Shown here piece after piece: positions 38,491 to 51,927 of a stretch of 64,000 nucleotides of DNA. Origin of the DNA: Crotophaga sulcirostris (lineage: Eukaryota > Chordata > Aves > Cuculiformes > Crotophagidae); assembly GCA_013397455.1 (NCBI GenBank), contig VYZB01000527.1:382216-446215 (forward strand), in the 5' to 3' direction. Made by a program: the position numbers and the translations under genes. The notes under the pieces were generated by a model that made no database searches, was not told the origin of the DNA, and worked only from the letters and a program-made list of their open reading frames with translations. How positions within the stretch are numbered: position 1 is the first letter of the stretch; each line of letters opens with the position of its first letter.

Positions 38491-40089
38491 GACTACTCTG
38501 ACTTACAACCATGGTGAAAACATCAGCTTAAAGTGTAGCCCTCCTCAGCATACGGGCCCTGGATCTGCATTCTGTAGGATTACGCGCTACCATTCACAGC
38601 AGCATCAAGTAAATGCAAAGTAGTTTAAAAATGCTGGCAAATCAGAAATCAACCTTTTACATGAGGAGAAGTGACCACACATTTCTGGCTGCACAATATG
38701 GAACATTAATAAATAGAAAAAGGATGAGAGAGAACACTAATAAGTAACTTATTTAAAACTCAGTTCAGGTGCTCTCTTGCCTTACAGTCTTCTTGTCTGA
38801 CACCTGTAGCTTTATGCCACGTGACAGAAGACACACGGCATCATTGCTCAGACTTTCACATCACACCCACATTAGTTATAGCCCCTGAGGAGTCTCCTAG
38901 GATGACAGATAAAGGTTACAATCTGATGATGACCCATCTGGGTGGCAGTATGATGGAACATCGTCATTTTCAAATGCTTTTTCAAAAACCTAAGGAAATA
39001 CATCCTAAAAGTCTTTATTTAAAAGAGAAAGTATTAAGACTGCAACATCAAGCAGGCATTGAAATTAGAAAATTTCAGAGTTAGAAAAAGAAGCCAGGAA
39101 TCCTGTAATTAAAGATTACTTTAGGGCATATACATGGAAAGGCAACCTTTTTTCTAGCATTTTCTAACTTCAGTGTGCTTGCAAATTATTCACATTTTGG
39201 CAAAGATTTTGTATATGTAAAATGTATATATTTTATATAGAACTGCATTAATCTCTGATATATTTTTGCCACATAAATACAGTTCCCTGTTTCCACGCTA
39301 GAATTTACAGCATTAACATATTCAGATGCCAGTTGCTGGATTTATTCATATCTTGATAATTCAAAGGCTAAGCCTGGACGTGCTCAGTCTCTCCAAATAT
39401 GAGTCTTATCTAGCATTTTTTCTAAGCCACCCAGATAAATTATCTCAATGTCCCGAGGTAAAGTGATTCTCTTGTCCAGGGCCTCTGCATTGCTCCAATT
39501 TTTTTTTTCCTTCCTCTGCCATACAATTATAAGCTCAACCTTTAAGCTGTTCTGATGAACAGAAAACTTTTCTCTATTTCAGTGATATCATTTTTGAAAA
39601 ATCTGTAATGATGTACCAAGAATTTTGAAATAAAAGAAGTAGCTTTAAAAACATTGCTTTAGCAAGAGCATGGCAAATTTCAGTAAATCTGAAATTAATC
39701 TTCATGTAGAATTAAAAAAGTGGAAGGAAGCCTGGAGAAGGAGACCCACTAATTCATCTTCTTGCAAATCATATAAAAATGTGACATCTTCATTTGCATG
39801 TGAAAAGATTATTTCATTCTCCAAAAGCAAGCAAAAAAAAATGATTCCTATAAATTTTTCCCATAAATTTTTGAAAAATCCTTTGAGTTAATAAATTATA
39901 ACAGAAAAAAACATATTTAACTTTTATTGCATTCAAATTTTGAATTATACACATGGTTCATTTTCATTGATGTCCTCTTTCTGTAATATAAATGTTCTGC
40001 AAAAGCAGCGAAACTGTTCTTTGTTGCTCTATTACTGTTCATTATCCCAAAGCCCTTTAAGGCGAAGAAGTTTCTCTGTATTACGCAAA

Positions 40090-40170
40090 CACTTCAATCC
40101 CCTTTAATTCAGTGGAAACTGAGGCACAGAGTCAGACAATGAGATTTCTGTTAAATCTGAGAGCAGAGCA
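40090..40170 (-). repeat. Possible MIR-type SINE relic (weak)
   Basis: GTGGAAACTGAGGCACAGAG is the antisense of the MIR segment CTCTGTGCCTCAGTTTCC, and the flanks are only vaguely alignable. It could also be an ancient LINE2-type end. A repeat-library search would settle it. Confidence 0.35.
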
Positions 40171-42459
40171 CAGGGCCTTCAGTATTCCATCTGCACACCA
40201 TTCCTTAGCCTTCTTCCTTCTTTCCTGCATTTGTACACTTCCATAAAAAAAAAAGGCAGGTAATCCTCTGACATACTTAAAGTACTAATGTGTCCACAGA
40301 CAGCAGAAAACATATATTCAAGATGCCAAGAACACTAAGCGTGTTAGGATCAGGAAATCCTCATTGCTTCCATTGAGAGGTTCATTGAAGATAATTGTGT
40401 ACATTTGCTGTTTGCTACTCAAATATCACTTCCTTATGACACTATGCATTACTTAATCTGCAAAGGTCAATGAATTCCTCTTTAGTTCCTTCCAAATGCC
40501 TGTGCAATGAACTTTGCCATTTTTAATACAGATTTCTCGGCAAAGAACTGGTGGTACAGGTTTGAGGCTTAGAATGCCTCTCAACCTGAAAATCCCTTTA
40601 ATCACAATGTATTTCTAATGCTACCCATATAGCTTTATAACTGTCAGGCATAAGCAGAGACTTTTCTGTAGCCCTCATTCACAGTTTGCACAGAACCTAG
40701 CACAATCTCAGCACATAGGGAGTTCAGTTATTGATTTTTGAATCCTCTTGCAATATAAATGATTTGCCAGTGTATTGCTCCTGAAACACAAATGCAAAGA
40801 GATTTAGGAAAACTGAGAGAGGCTGTCATCTGAAGTGTGCCAGTTTGGATGAGCAACTTACTCGGCCTTGTCAACTACATCACTTAAAAAAAGATGACCA
40901 AAGGTGGAAATATTGCAGGTCAACAGCTTGTCAAAACCGCATAAATGCACAGGGAATGGTATGAATGAACATAGTCCTAATCCTGTGATCTAACTACACA
41001 GCTGCCAACTCCTCTTTTCAGCCATGTGGTGCTCCACTGAAACCAGGCATGTTTGTATGGATACTCCACACAGCACACAGGTTTGGGGCTATATTTTGAA
41101 CCAGTGTGAATAGTTTGAATAGCACTAGAAATCTCCATGCAGAATCAGGACAGCAGGGTTTAACTCTGCAGGTAGTGGAATGCACAAGCACAGCACAGAG
41201 ACAAGACTGGGGAATTAGGCTACTGGCAAGTAGCAGCTGAAAGCTGATTGAATACAACAGATTAGGCTTTCATACTGGACAGATAGGCAGCAGCTATTTA
41301 AATGCAGTATTAACAGTTTTGCTCTTAATTATTTCCAAACCTTTCAGCTAATGCAAACTCAGTATGACATGTATTTTGACCTCAATTAATTATTTGCTGT
41401 TTCTATATGAATCCAGTTAAAAGAAAGCTGAATGGTTTGTTGAGAATTTCTGCCTATTTAAAATCATTCTTGTAAGTGCTTGGCTTCTTTCTTCAAGCAG
41501 CTGTCATGTAAGTAACCGAATATATGCCTCACAAAAATGTTCACTTTCTCCATTTCAAGTGGAATTTCTTTCTGAAATGACACAGCCCTGCAAGCCAACA
41601 AATGGTCACCATTCTGGCCCAGTGGCAGGTGGAAGGCCATGAAACTCCAGAGCTAAAAGTGGAAACCTTATGCCTTCAGAAAAGGGAGACTCCTATGTTG
41701 CCATTTAGGTATCATTTACTTTTTGGTCTAGGAGGATCTGAGATTGTGGCATTTCTATGTATAGTACAGCTTTTCCTAGAATTTTCTGAAAGTGTAAGTT
41801 TTATCTCAGATGCTTCCAGAGTTAGTCATGTGAACGCCACAACAGCTGGTTTACACCTCAAAGAATAAACAATTACTAATAAAAATGACAAACCTCTCCC
41901 AAACATCCCTGAATAAGAGAATGACCTTCCAAAATATGTCCCAGCAGCCTGTTTTAATACAGCTACTTCCAAAAGTGAGCAGTTGAGCTTTGTTTTCATA
42001 TTTGTATTTTCTATGCACCCTCCTTGATACTCTTTTTGTATCAGGTACCTGGGATCTCTCATCAATACTAATCCAACATGGATCCAGGGTAGACACATAA
42101 AGATTATAGCAGCATAAAGTAAAAAAGGTTCACGTAGACAACACAGTAACTAGAGTAAAGAATGCCAACTGGCACTAAGCCAACCCATCAAAAAATCCGA
42201 TACATATTTTTACTGTCGTGGTGAATTTATAGCCTGAGATTTTTACATTCCCTTCATAAAAAAAAAACCTTTCAATGTCTGCTTTTTATTTCATCATACT
42301 CAGGAAAGGAAGAAGATCCTCTCACGAAACTGAAGTGAGAATGAATTTAACTGAGCCTCTTTCATAATCACAATAATTGAGTTGATTCTTCTCTGAATCA
42401 AAGCAGAAAAAAAGTAAACTATTGGTACTGCTTCAGTTTACCATGGTCTTCAGGCCTTT

Positions 42460-42541
42460 TTTTTGGAGGATTCAGAAGGAATTAAAATGCACAGAAATAT
42501 TTTTTTGAGGATTCAGAAGGAATTAAAATGCACAGAAACAT
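42460..42541 (+). repeat. Tandem duplication, 41-bp period, two copies
   Basis: GAGGATTCAGAAGGAATTAA then AATGCACAGAAA starts at 42466 and again at 42507. The copies are nearly identical, which points to a recent duplication. No function is evident. Confidence 0.88.
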
Positions 42542-44954
42542 TTGCAAACGACAATCTTGTATGTGTCAGCCAAGATCAAACAAAAGGATTTACTAGAAAG
42601 CTGAAACTGTTCTCAGGTGGCAACCATTGCTTTTCTAGCAAAAATTGTAAATGTATAGGAGATAAAGGATTTAATCAAGAAGTTGGACATAGCACTTTGC
42701 TACAGCTGAGATGAGTTGCATACATCCCCAGTCACATGGAAAGACAGAGGTCTTTCTCCTTGCCATCAACCAAGATGTCTGTACAGAAAGAAGAAACGTA
42801 GAAGCAATAGAAGATGTTAATTGCTCTAACACTTCATATTCAGCACAAAATAGCTATAAAATTCCCAATTTTAGTATTTTGAGGTTTTACCAGGTATTAC
42901 AATGTACAACTACTCTAAATTTGTCTCAACATACACGGATATTGAATGCTCCAAGTTTTCTTATGGATGATAAGCATCCACAGGCTTTGACAGAATACCT
43001 GCCAGATTACCATGGCTGGGTGAGTGGGAACATTTGGAGAACAGTGGTACTTGCCTTTAAAGGTCGATCTTAGCAGTGAAGATCTTCAGGCTTTGCAGAG
43101 CAGCATGAAGTCCTGCATAGCAAATATAAGTTATCAAATCTGCTTATCCCTTCCTACAGTTGTCATAAACAGGTGCTACATGAATACAGGCCAGAAATAA
43201 TTCATGTCTTTACTATCCTCAATGAGATTTTCATTCATCCTTCTTCTTGGTCTTTTCTGTGATATTTGAAGTGTGAAAAATCTTGTATGTGCAAGGTAAT
43301 CAAGTTGACATTTGGGAATAATACATGAACTCAACATACTGCCCCGAGGCTTAGGCCTGAAGGAATTTAAACTGTGCAGAGATGGAATATGCGAAGACAG
43401 AAATATGAGGAATGTGGTGACACTGCTAACTGTGAGAACAGATGGACATTATTGGATTGATAAAAATAGCATGGGGAGGTAAAGGTGCATACAAAACAAT
43501 ATGAATTGGAATGACAGAGCTTCACATTTCTTTTGCACTGGTATAAAGAGCTACACAAGCATTGTTCTAGTTCAGTGCTGTCATAAACTCCCCAGATAAA
43601 GGCAGCACCAACCAGTACAGCTGAGCCAATGTTGGGTAGCAACAGTGTTTGCTGTATTCTTTCAATTCCTGCTGCAAAATTTCTGGCTGCCACACCTGAA
43701 TTATTCCTGGACAACCTGGTGCTCCTCCTCCACCTCCTGCATGGCTGATTGAAGCTACAACCTGGGCCTAATTTTGCAGCTAGTCTCAACAAGTACAGTA
43801 AACAGTTCACAGCATTCCTGGCACAGTGGAGCAGACATGAGCAAGAATTGTCTTTTAGCAGTTGCTATCCAAAAGAAACAGAATGTTTTCCAGTTATGAA
43901 TTCTGGATAAAAGTTAAGAACTTCAGATAGACAGTTTGTACCATACCTCCCATTTCAGCTACAGATGTGAAACACATTCTTGACTTTGCAGTCAGAACAA
44001 GGTAAGACAATGTCTGCAAATCCTTTTGCTTTCCATTTGCAGACACTGGAAAAGAAAATCTTTCTCCACAGTGGAGTGACTTTTCATCTAAGCTTCATTT
44101 CACTGTTCCATTGAAGGCAACATCACACAAATAAGTCCAAAAAGCACAATTTGGTACTGTATGTTTTTCATATTTTCTGTGCTATAAACAAGAAAATTAG
44201 ATTATTTAATTTTTTATTTTATTTCATCATCCTTTCATACCTCATATTTATCTCCTTGACTGCATAGCACTGTATTGTTTACGAATGCTGGTGCTAAATG
44301 CCATTATTTTTATTGTCCAAATAGGGCACAGAGAGACAAAATGCTTATCCATATGGGCCAGAGTTAGAACTATGTTTTTTTGAATTCTAATCCACTGTTC
44401 ATTAACAGAAAATTCAGGATCTTCATTTACCATGCATTTGGATTTAAGATATTATTTTGCCCCGTTCAAATATACTGTATTATGTCTCCAGCTGGCTTTT
44501 TCTTAGCGCTATACAGCTGGAGTATGAAAGTGTTCTGAAATGTCCCAAATGAATTTCAAATGAATATCAGAAATAGGCAATGATATACATGATACATGCA
44601 GAATATGTATCTAGGGAAATCACAGATCTGGTTTCCACTGGTTGGTTATACATAAATTATTTAGGCAATCTTAGGAAGCCTGTTGATTAGCTGGAGGCAA
44701 AGATATCTAGTTTAGGTACACTTAGGGTCAGGATTAACTCCTGAAACTTGGATGGCATTACCCATGAAACAGCTAGAATCATTTCTGCAACCTCATTCAA
44801 AAATTAGGTAGTCTCCTTTTTTTATCACTTTTTAATTAATTTTTTATTTTTTACTTTTTTAGTTTTCCTTAACAAAGAGGACAAGATTATTGAAAATCAT
44901 GTGATAAATGTCTTACAAAACTACACTAGAAACTATTTAGGGTGATTGGAGAAG

Positions 44955-45150
44955 AAACAGGACTGGGAGCCAGGAGACTATTTCTATTTCTAGTTCTGCC
45001 ATAGACTCCGTGACTGTGACTTTGAACCTCAGCTCCCATTTTTGTGAAATGGAGATGTTAATACTGATCTCTCAGGGATATTGTATAATGTAATTGTCAT
45101 TAAGGTTTATGGAATGCTTGAGGTCCTTGATTAGAAGAAGTTGCAAATGC
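44955..45150 (+). repeat. MIR SINE relic
   Basis: The sequence follows the MIR consensus in order: GGACTGGGAGCCAGGAGAC (consensus CTGGAGCCAGACTGC), TTTCTAGTTCTGCCATAGAC, TCCGTGACTGTGACTTTGAA, CCTCAGCTCCCATTTTTGTG, AAATGGAGATGTTAATACTG, and ATCTCTCAGGGATATTGT. This includes the tRNA-related end and the CORE region. MIR is an ancient amniote SINE with few readable copies in birds. Confidence 0.8.
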
Positions 45151-48100
45151 AAATTATTGATCAAGTAGTAGTAATCACAGTATCCGCATTACTATTACTA
45201 ATAGTAATAATGTTTGATAATGTTATTAATATTAAACTATAAGCCTGATAGCATTGTTCTCATAAAAAGCCCAACTTGCACATAGCAGGAAGATTGTAGT
45301 GCACTTCTAGGAACAGGAATGCTGCTGGCATAGTTTCAACATGGGAGTTGAAAAGAATTCTTAAAGTTCTCCATCTGAGCAATTGTAGGTGGTAAAAATG
45401 AGTATCGTTTCAATAATGCCTTGTGTCATATTAGCAGAAGCATCTTTAAGAGCACAACAGTATTTTTAAAATATGACTCAGGGGAGGTTTTCTTTTTCTA
45501 ACAGAACTGTGGGGAAAAAAAATACCCAGGAGTCAAACAATCTTTTAGAAACCCAGAACCCTGAAATAGAACAAGTATTGTAGGTCAGGATAATTTGAGT
45601 TCACAGGCAGCACCATTGACATAAAAGAAATTTGTGCACAAACAGAGAAAACCAGATCTCTCATATAGGAAGCCTTGAGCTCTGATAGATTAATTGTAAG
45701 AATTTTTCTTCTGTGAATGACCAAAAATTACTGCAGGCAATTTGGGAGTTAAAGCCCCTTTGAAAATCTATCATTTCTGTGAAATACCTACACAGATTGT
45801 ATTGAATGGTAGAAACGAGCTAGAAATGAGGTGAGTAAGCAGAAACATGGAAGATCAATATAGTGTTTATTCCACTAAAGAAAAATGTGTTCAGATTTGG
45901 TTAGATTCAAATTAATAGAGAAGGCAGGTAGTCTAGCAGATTCTCTTTTCCTCCTGAAGAGCCCATGTTAGGAAGTAGGTGTGAAGACCTTTAGAGAGGG
46001 AAGGTCAGGTGACAAACACAGTGTAATTGCACCCTTAACCTTACCATAGAAATACAGCCTGTTGAAAAACAAAATCTGTGTGGACTGTGGGTTACACAGA
46101 TTTCTGATGGTTCGGATTGGAAGAATTTATCTGGTAAACCAAACAGAGCATTTGGTTTCAGTCCCTCACTTTGTCTTATTTCATAAGAGATGCTTAGTTA
46201 TGTTAATAATAACTATCTGTGACTTTGGAGGAAATTCTCCACAAGAAACACAGAAAGTAACTTTAGCTTGTATCATATCGCCAAATGTCACAAGTCTAAG
46301 AAAAGTGGTAGTCATGTGCCATTAGCCCCAAACAATGGCTGAAAATGAAATAATCTCCACGACTAAAAAAAGCTTTTCAATCTCACATTATTGCTACTCA
46401 CCTACACAGAATGCATCTGGATGTCTTCCTTTCAGTTCTAAAATGTCAGAGGCAGTGTGACTTTTTATTGTGATCCAGTGAATAAAAAAAACGACAGACA
46501 CCGTTGCACGGTAGAACTGTTCATGGAATAATAATATAACACTGAAAAAAAAGGAAATATAGATTGTTTATATCACCTTGATTATAGCCTCTGATAGAGT
46601 CAACAGATGAAAAAAAAAAAAAGTTTTAAAAACCAAGTAATTTAGATGGTTTGCTTTAACCATCTTACTGTACGAAGCCTGAGTAAATAGAAGGTGAGAA
46701 GATGAAAAACTGGCATTACTGAGCTACATTCTGGTTGTCATTGCTGCTCTCAGACTAATATAAACATCAATATGAACAGACAAATAAGAATATTTTAATA
46801 CAAACATATGAAAAGTGTAGGTCCTTCTGTCCTTTTCTTGGATATCCTTTCCTCCATCCATCCATCCTATCACAAACAGGATCTTGCAAAGCAGTGCTGG
46901 TGAATACTCTCCACTGTTTTCCTTTCAGTGCACAAGACTTTGGTTCCATCCCAATAAATATCTATGAAGCAGGAAAGGAATTTGAATTTATATTGCCCCT
47001 AGAGACAGATACAATGGCACTATTAATCTATGGTAATTATTGCCCTGCCTTGTAGCCCATAGTTTCTAGGGCTTCTTATTAGCCCTCTAAGTACCAGGCT
47101 ATCACACTTGAACCTGACTAATATAAACCAGTGTGCATTACACGTTGAAGAGAGTGCAAGGCAAACTCTGAATTCCATGTCAGCATTTCCATTTCCTTGC
47201 GTTCTCAAGAATCGCAAAAAGAAACAATGCAAAATACTTAACTGAAGTTTTAACACTGTAAGTAAATAAGGCTGCATTTTGTGCTTATGTGTCCAGCTTG
47301 GAATTGGCACTGTTCTTCTGGATGCCAGAGACTACAGACTGAAAGCTTCAAAACCGAAGCAACTTCTTTGCTGAGCAAGTGATGGCCCATGTCCTACAGT
47401 AACGTAATTCAACTTCCATTGCACCATTGAGTTCTACAGGTAAGTTCTAGTATGACCACAGCTATGACATCCCAATTAGCCTTTAACTTGTTACAGATCT
47501 GAAGCACCTTACAAACAACAAACTCTGCTACTTTATAAATATTGTGCCTGGCCATACAGCCCCCTACAAGCTTGATAGTATTCCTAGCCCCTCAACAGAG
47601 AGCAAAAGTGAGATCCAAAAGCATACAAGGGGTATTTACACAGAAAAAAAAATGGCAACTAGCTGCCAAACTAATTAGAATTAGACCTTAATTAGATGGA
47701 AAATTCAGTTCAAGATGAGATAAGAACTCAAATCTCGTGGGCATTGACCTGTGCTTTATTTCTGAAGTTGTTGTGCCTTTTTAAGATAGCAGCCAAGCTG
47801 ATTTCCCTTTAAGAAAAATAAGAGAAGTAAGGATAAATTCTTTTTTCAGATATGCATGATGGATCTTGGCTGTGATGTAATGTTGCTTTCTCCCATACTT
47901 CTAGATTTTCTATTGATGTCAGCATTAGAACAGACAGAAAGATTTTTCCAAAGAGGGAAATGGAGATAATCGTAGCAAACACTGTAATGGAGTCTTTGGT
48001 GGCAAACCAAGTGACTATCAATAGCACACAAAAATAAAAGAAGAAATCTATCAAGCCAAACTGTCATCTCCTATAGTTGCTGTCACTGAGATGGGAATGT

Positions 48101-51100
48101 CTCACTGTCTCTTTTACACTACCAAGGCAGCAAGCAGCTGCTTTTGTGCAGTGATCCAGTTCTAGAAATCTTCCAGCAGCAACACTATCCTTCATATTCA
48201 CAGTCTCTTGGTCTCAATGGAAGTCAAATTCTATGCTGCTGATACAGGAACACACATTGCCCACAAACAAAGAAATGATTCAGAGCAAATTCTGATTATC
48301 CTAATTCTGAAAATTCAAACTCATAATTTATCACTGATTTTTCTACTGGGTTTGTGTAACTGTTTCATCTCAGTATTTTTTGCATTCTGCTGTTTAAGCT
48401 ATAAGCTTCTTAAAGGGGGAGAGGGAGAAAAAAAACCCTTAACATAATACCATGAAATCAAAGAGCAAGCTGACTGGAAAAAAGTTACTATATTTAAACT
48501 GCATTATCCTATGACAGAACTGCAGTTTTAAAACCTTTTCACTTTGATACAGCACTTTTGCAGTATTTTAATATGTCTTCGCAGGATTCAAGTGGCTGAA
48601 ACATTTTAATGATTGTAATTTAAGAGGAAAAAAATAGTACAATAGGATGAAGAAACAATGCCTCCATTTGTCACCCATGAAGACTTGTATTTGAAATTGG
48701 CTGGGGTAATAAGAGCAATGAGTTTGGTGGTCTCAACCTAAGCCACATTAGGCAATTAGCCAGGCTGCAAAAATCATGACATAATTTGGCACAGTTAAGC
48801 AGAATAATACAACTTTGTCTATGACACTGAAAGACATCCAGGCCTGAAACAGGAAGGCTATTGCAGATCAGCATTCAGGTGTATTGACTCAACAAGCTGG
48901 CATTTAGTGTAATGCCCTTCTGTGCTGTGTTTAGCTCCAGTAAAAACTATTAATCTTCTTTGAAAATTGAGCTACAAAACATATGTTTTTTGTGTACAGC
49001 AAGTGACAATTCACATTATGACGAGTAACACTACTGTGAATCTGCTTTGCAGCAACAGGGGTGACTTAATGTTATTGCAATTTGAAGGAAAGCATCCTGC
49101 AGTCCTCTCTCAGGCCAAATTCCCATTTACTTCAATTAGTAAGCATTACAGGAACCATTTTAATGCCGCTGCCTGATGTGTTGGCTGCTTCTTCTAATTT
49201 ATTGCAGTGATATAAAAGATAGTAGGCCAAATGTATGAATGGTATACTTCCATTATGTGAATGGAATTTCATCAAGGCCAAAGCTGGCCCATTTTGTCAT
49301 GTTTCTTTACACGGTATCACTCTAAGGGGTTCCACTCTAAAAACAAACTGCAACTTCACTCCACAGCAGCAAAAGAAATTGTTTTCTTTCTTTCTTAATG
49401 CAAAGCTATCTGCACCTGCTGGAAGTATTTATTGCCTGGAAGCTTTCATGGGCTCACACCACTTAAGGCAGAGCTTAGGTGCCATCATTCTTGATCTGAG
49501 TCAAGATAACCATCTTCTTTAAGAGACAAGACAAATTTCATAGGAAACTTTATGAAGCCTTGCATAGCGATGGGAAATTTCAATTCACAAATCTAAATCT
49601 GTACAATATCAAGTGGTGCCAAAATTAGCAGGTACTTCTTCTGCTGCAGTATCTCCATGGGTATTTGTAGACCATTCTGCACTATGCTGTCTAGACCAAG
49701 CATTGTATCTGCAAATGTTTTTCCAATGTGCAGCTGGCAGAAGATTTTTAGTGATTTGAAAGGTATCACCTGCAAAGAAATCCTCACTGGTCAGCTGGCA
49801 TCAGTCTTGCACATCGGTGAAAATGCAGGGAAGCAATCGTGAAGGAAATGCAGAGCTTGTTTTGCTCTGGAAGAGAAAGATATGTAGAGGAGTCCTTAAG
49901 TCAGCCATTCTTCTCTCAAAATTCACTGAGCCATAACAGAACACAGGACAGAAATAAACACAGGTCAGAGGACTGTGCTTTCAGGTTCTTTACAGATTTT
50001 AGGTAGGGTCCGTGTTCAAAAGATGGAAAAAAAAGGGGAAGAATCAAGTCATAACAGATGAGAGAGAAGATGGAAGTGGATTTGTCAAACTGTAGCTGTA
50101 CCAGTGAATCCCAGAGAACGCCAAGAGTTCTCTAGGATTTGCAAGAATACAAACTCTCTTTGCTGTCCTAGCAGCATTTCCACCATTTAACTGTAGTTAC
50201 ATTTCCAGCAATGTAAGTGTATTCAAGCAACATTTGGCCATACTGATTAATCCTACTGATAAGCAAGACAAAATTAATACAGGCAAGGCATGGAATAAGC
50301 CATTTCCATACCTGAACTTGGTCATCAGATGTAACTCACAAATTTTTATTCAGAACTGCCTTGTCAAGTATAGACATGCTGTCAAGTTAACCTTATCTGA
50401 ACACTAATTACAGAGGGACCTCTTTCAGGGCAGTTGTACTTTTGCTAGAAGATACAGGGCCACACATACCCTAGAACATCGTCATTTTATATTCGCTGTT
50501 TCCTCTCCTTACTCCTTTAGCTAATACAGAGGTAAAACCAAGGTATTTTCTTTCCAGATCAGACATCAGCGTGGTACTGTGGGTGGTTTATAACAGTGAC
50601 GAATATGCAGATTGTATGTAGGATCTGCATTTATGTAAGCCAGCACACGTGTAGTGATCAGCTTTTATATTTGCACACGCATAGACAAGAACATCGCTTG
50701 GCACAAAGTGTTTTTAAGGGAAGGTATTGATATTGTGTACCGAATTCCTTTCTGTGTTGTGTGTGTATTGCAAGGCATCATTAATGTTTGTTGGTCTATT
50801 GTGTTGATTGAAATTTCTGTGCATTATTGGGGGGGATGGCTAAATCTATGTCACTAAATTCCTGCGTTCTATATTGGTTTGTGAGTCTCTATCAGTTATC
50901 AAGACACTGTGCTGAGGAAAGCTGGTATCTCACACGGCGCCCGCTGCTGCAGTCCCACTGTGCAGTTTATACCCCTGACGTTATCTCTGCAGGCCAGGGC
51001 TGAGTGTGCGTGTCACTGTTACGCTGGCGGGGCAGCGCGCGACGGCTGCAACAGGAATGCGGGAAGTTGTGCAAGACAGTGCTGGGTGTCAGCGCAGGCC

Positions 51101-51200
51101 TCAGCAGAGCGGGCCCAGGACCTCCGGGGAACAAACCCCCTCAGCAGTGCCATGGGGGCACGCAGTCCTCAACTCTCTCCCTCACCCCTGGCGCAGTCAT
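45151..51200. other. Intergenic region upstream of ATP2A2
   Basis: About 6 kb, AT-rich up to about 50.9 kb and then rising in GC. No gene was recognised. A short hairpin, ATTACTATT-ACT-AATAGTAAT, lies at 45188-45208. Distal enhancers of ATP2A2 could lie here, but nothing in the raw sequence identifies them. Confidence 0.6.
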
Positions 51201-51602
51201 GGCTGGATGACAGTCCCGTCATGACAGGCTCCTGTCACGACAGTGGTGGGTCCCACCCTGCACTCACCCTTTGGCTGGATGAGGCTGCTGTCACGACAGA
51301 GGTCAGGGAGCACTGCTCTCATCCTTTGGCTGGATGAGGCTCCTGTCACGACAGAGGCCGGGAAGTATTGCTCTCATCCTTTGACTGGATAAGATTCCTA
51401 TCACGACAGAGGTGGGGGAGCCCTGCATTCACTCTTTGGCTGGGTGAGGCTGCTGTCACGACAGAGGTGGGAGAGCCAGGCTCTCACCCTTTGGCTGGAT
51501 GAGGCTCCTGTCACGACAGAGGTCGGGGAGCACCGCTCTCACCCTTTGACCGGATAAGATTCCTGTCATGACAGAGGTGGGGGCACCCCCCCCCCAGCCC
51601 CC
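51201..51602 (+). repeat. 55-bp minisatellite with 165-bp higher-order period
   Basis: Unit starts (GGCTGGATGAGGCT or a variant) lie at 51201, 51273, 51328, 51383, 51438, 51493 and 51548. From 51273 the spacing is exactly 55 bp. The first unit carries an extra 16-bp internal duplication (TCCCGTCATGACA beside TCCTGTCACGACA). Units fall in three types repeated in order: A (GGCTGCTGTCACGACA), B (GGCTCCTGTCACGACA) and C (GATTCCTATCACGACA), then A, B, C again, so the higher-order period is 165 bp. Nearly every unit keeps TCACGACAGAGG with its CpG; the last unit has TCATGACA. The array ends in a C run near 51590. Confidence 0.95.
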
Positions 51603-51927
51603 TGCGCTCCCCCTCAGCCCCCTCAGGGCGCGCGCTCTCCCTCAGACCCCCCCCCCGCGCGCGCGCTCCCACAGGCGCGGGTTGAGGCCGGGACAGAGCG
51701 CGGCCGCGGCGGTTCACGCCGGGGCAGGAGGTGGGGGGGGGGAGACGGGAAAGCGCCCACCCACCCCACCTGTGGGCCTGTCCCACAGCGGAGCGGAAGC
51801 GCCGCCGCCGCCGCACGAGGCCTGCATCACTCGCCTCCACCTCCTCCGAGCCCGCGGGCGGGCGGGGGGGCAGCCGCGCTGCGCAAGGGCCGCGCCAGGC
51901 GCCGCCGCTACCGCCTCATGGCTCGGG

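Larger units (their letters stand above)
38491..44954. other. Intergenic, AT-rich, no recognised gene
   Basis: No protein exon is recognised. It contains a 41-bp tandem duplication (42460-42541) and a weak antisense MIR-like match near 40090-40170. The longest open frame, minus strand 43810-43367, opens with GTG, has no internal ATG and matches nothing I know. The frame at 42711-43073 has an ATG but no family resemblance. Confidence 0.65.

Noticed and set aside
42711..43073. 120-codon plus-strand frame overlapping the end of the 42463 frame by ATGA
   Set aside because: The ATGA overlap resembles bacterial coupling but this is animal DNA. The upstream frame includes a slippage duplication, and the product resembles nothing known.
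43367..43810. 147-codon minus-strand open frame with a hydrophobic stretch (SAVLVGAAFIWGVY)
   Set aside because: It opens with GTG and has no internal ATG, matches no family I know and has no splice or promoter context. A frame of this length is expected by chance in 64 kb on six frames.
49081..49170. AAATTCCCATTTACTTCAAT as another copy of the palindromic amniote repeat
   Set aside because: Only about 20 bases resemble the motif and there is no second arm; too weak to call.
51201..51602. CRISPR-like array
   Set aside because: The units are contiguous 55-bp tandem copies with no unique spacers, in a vertebrate promoter region: a minisatellite.
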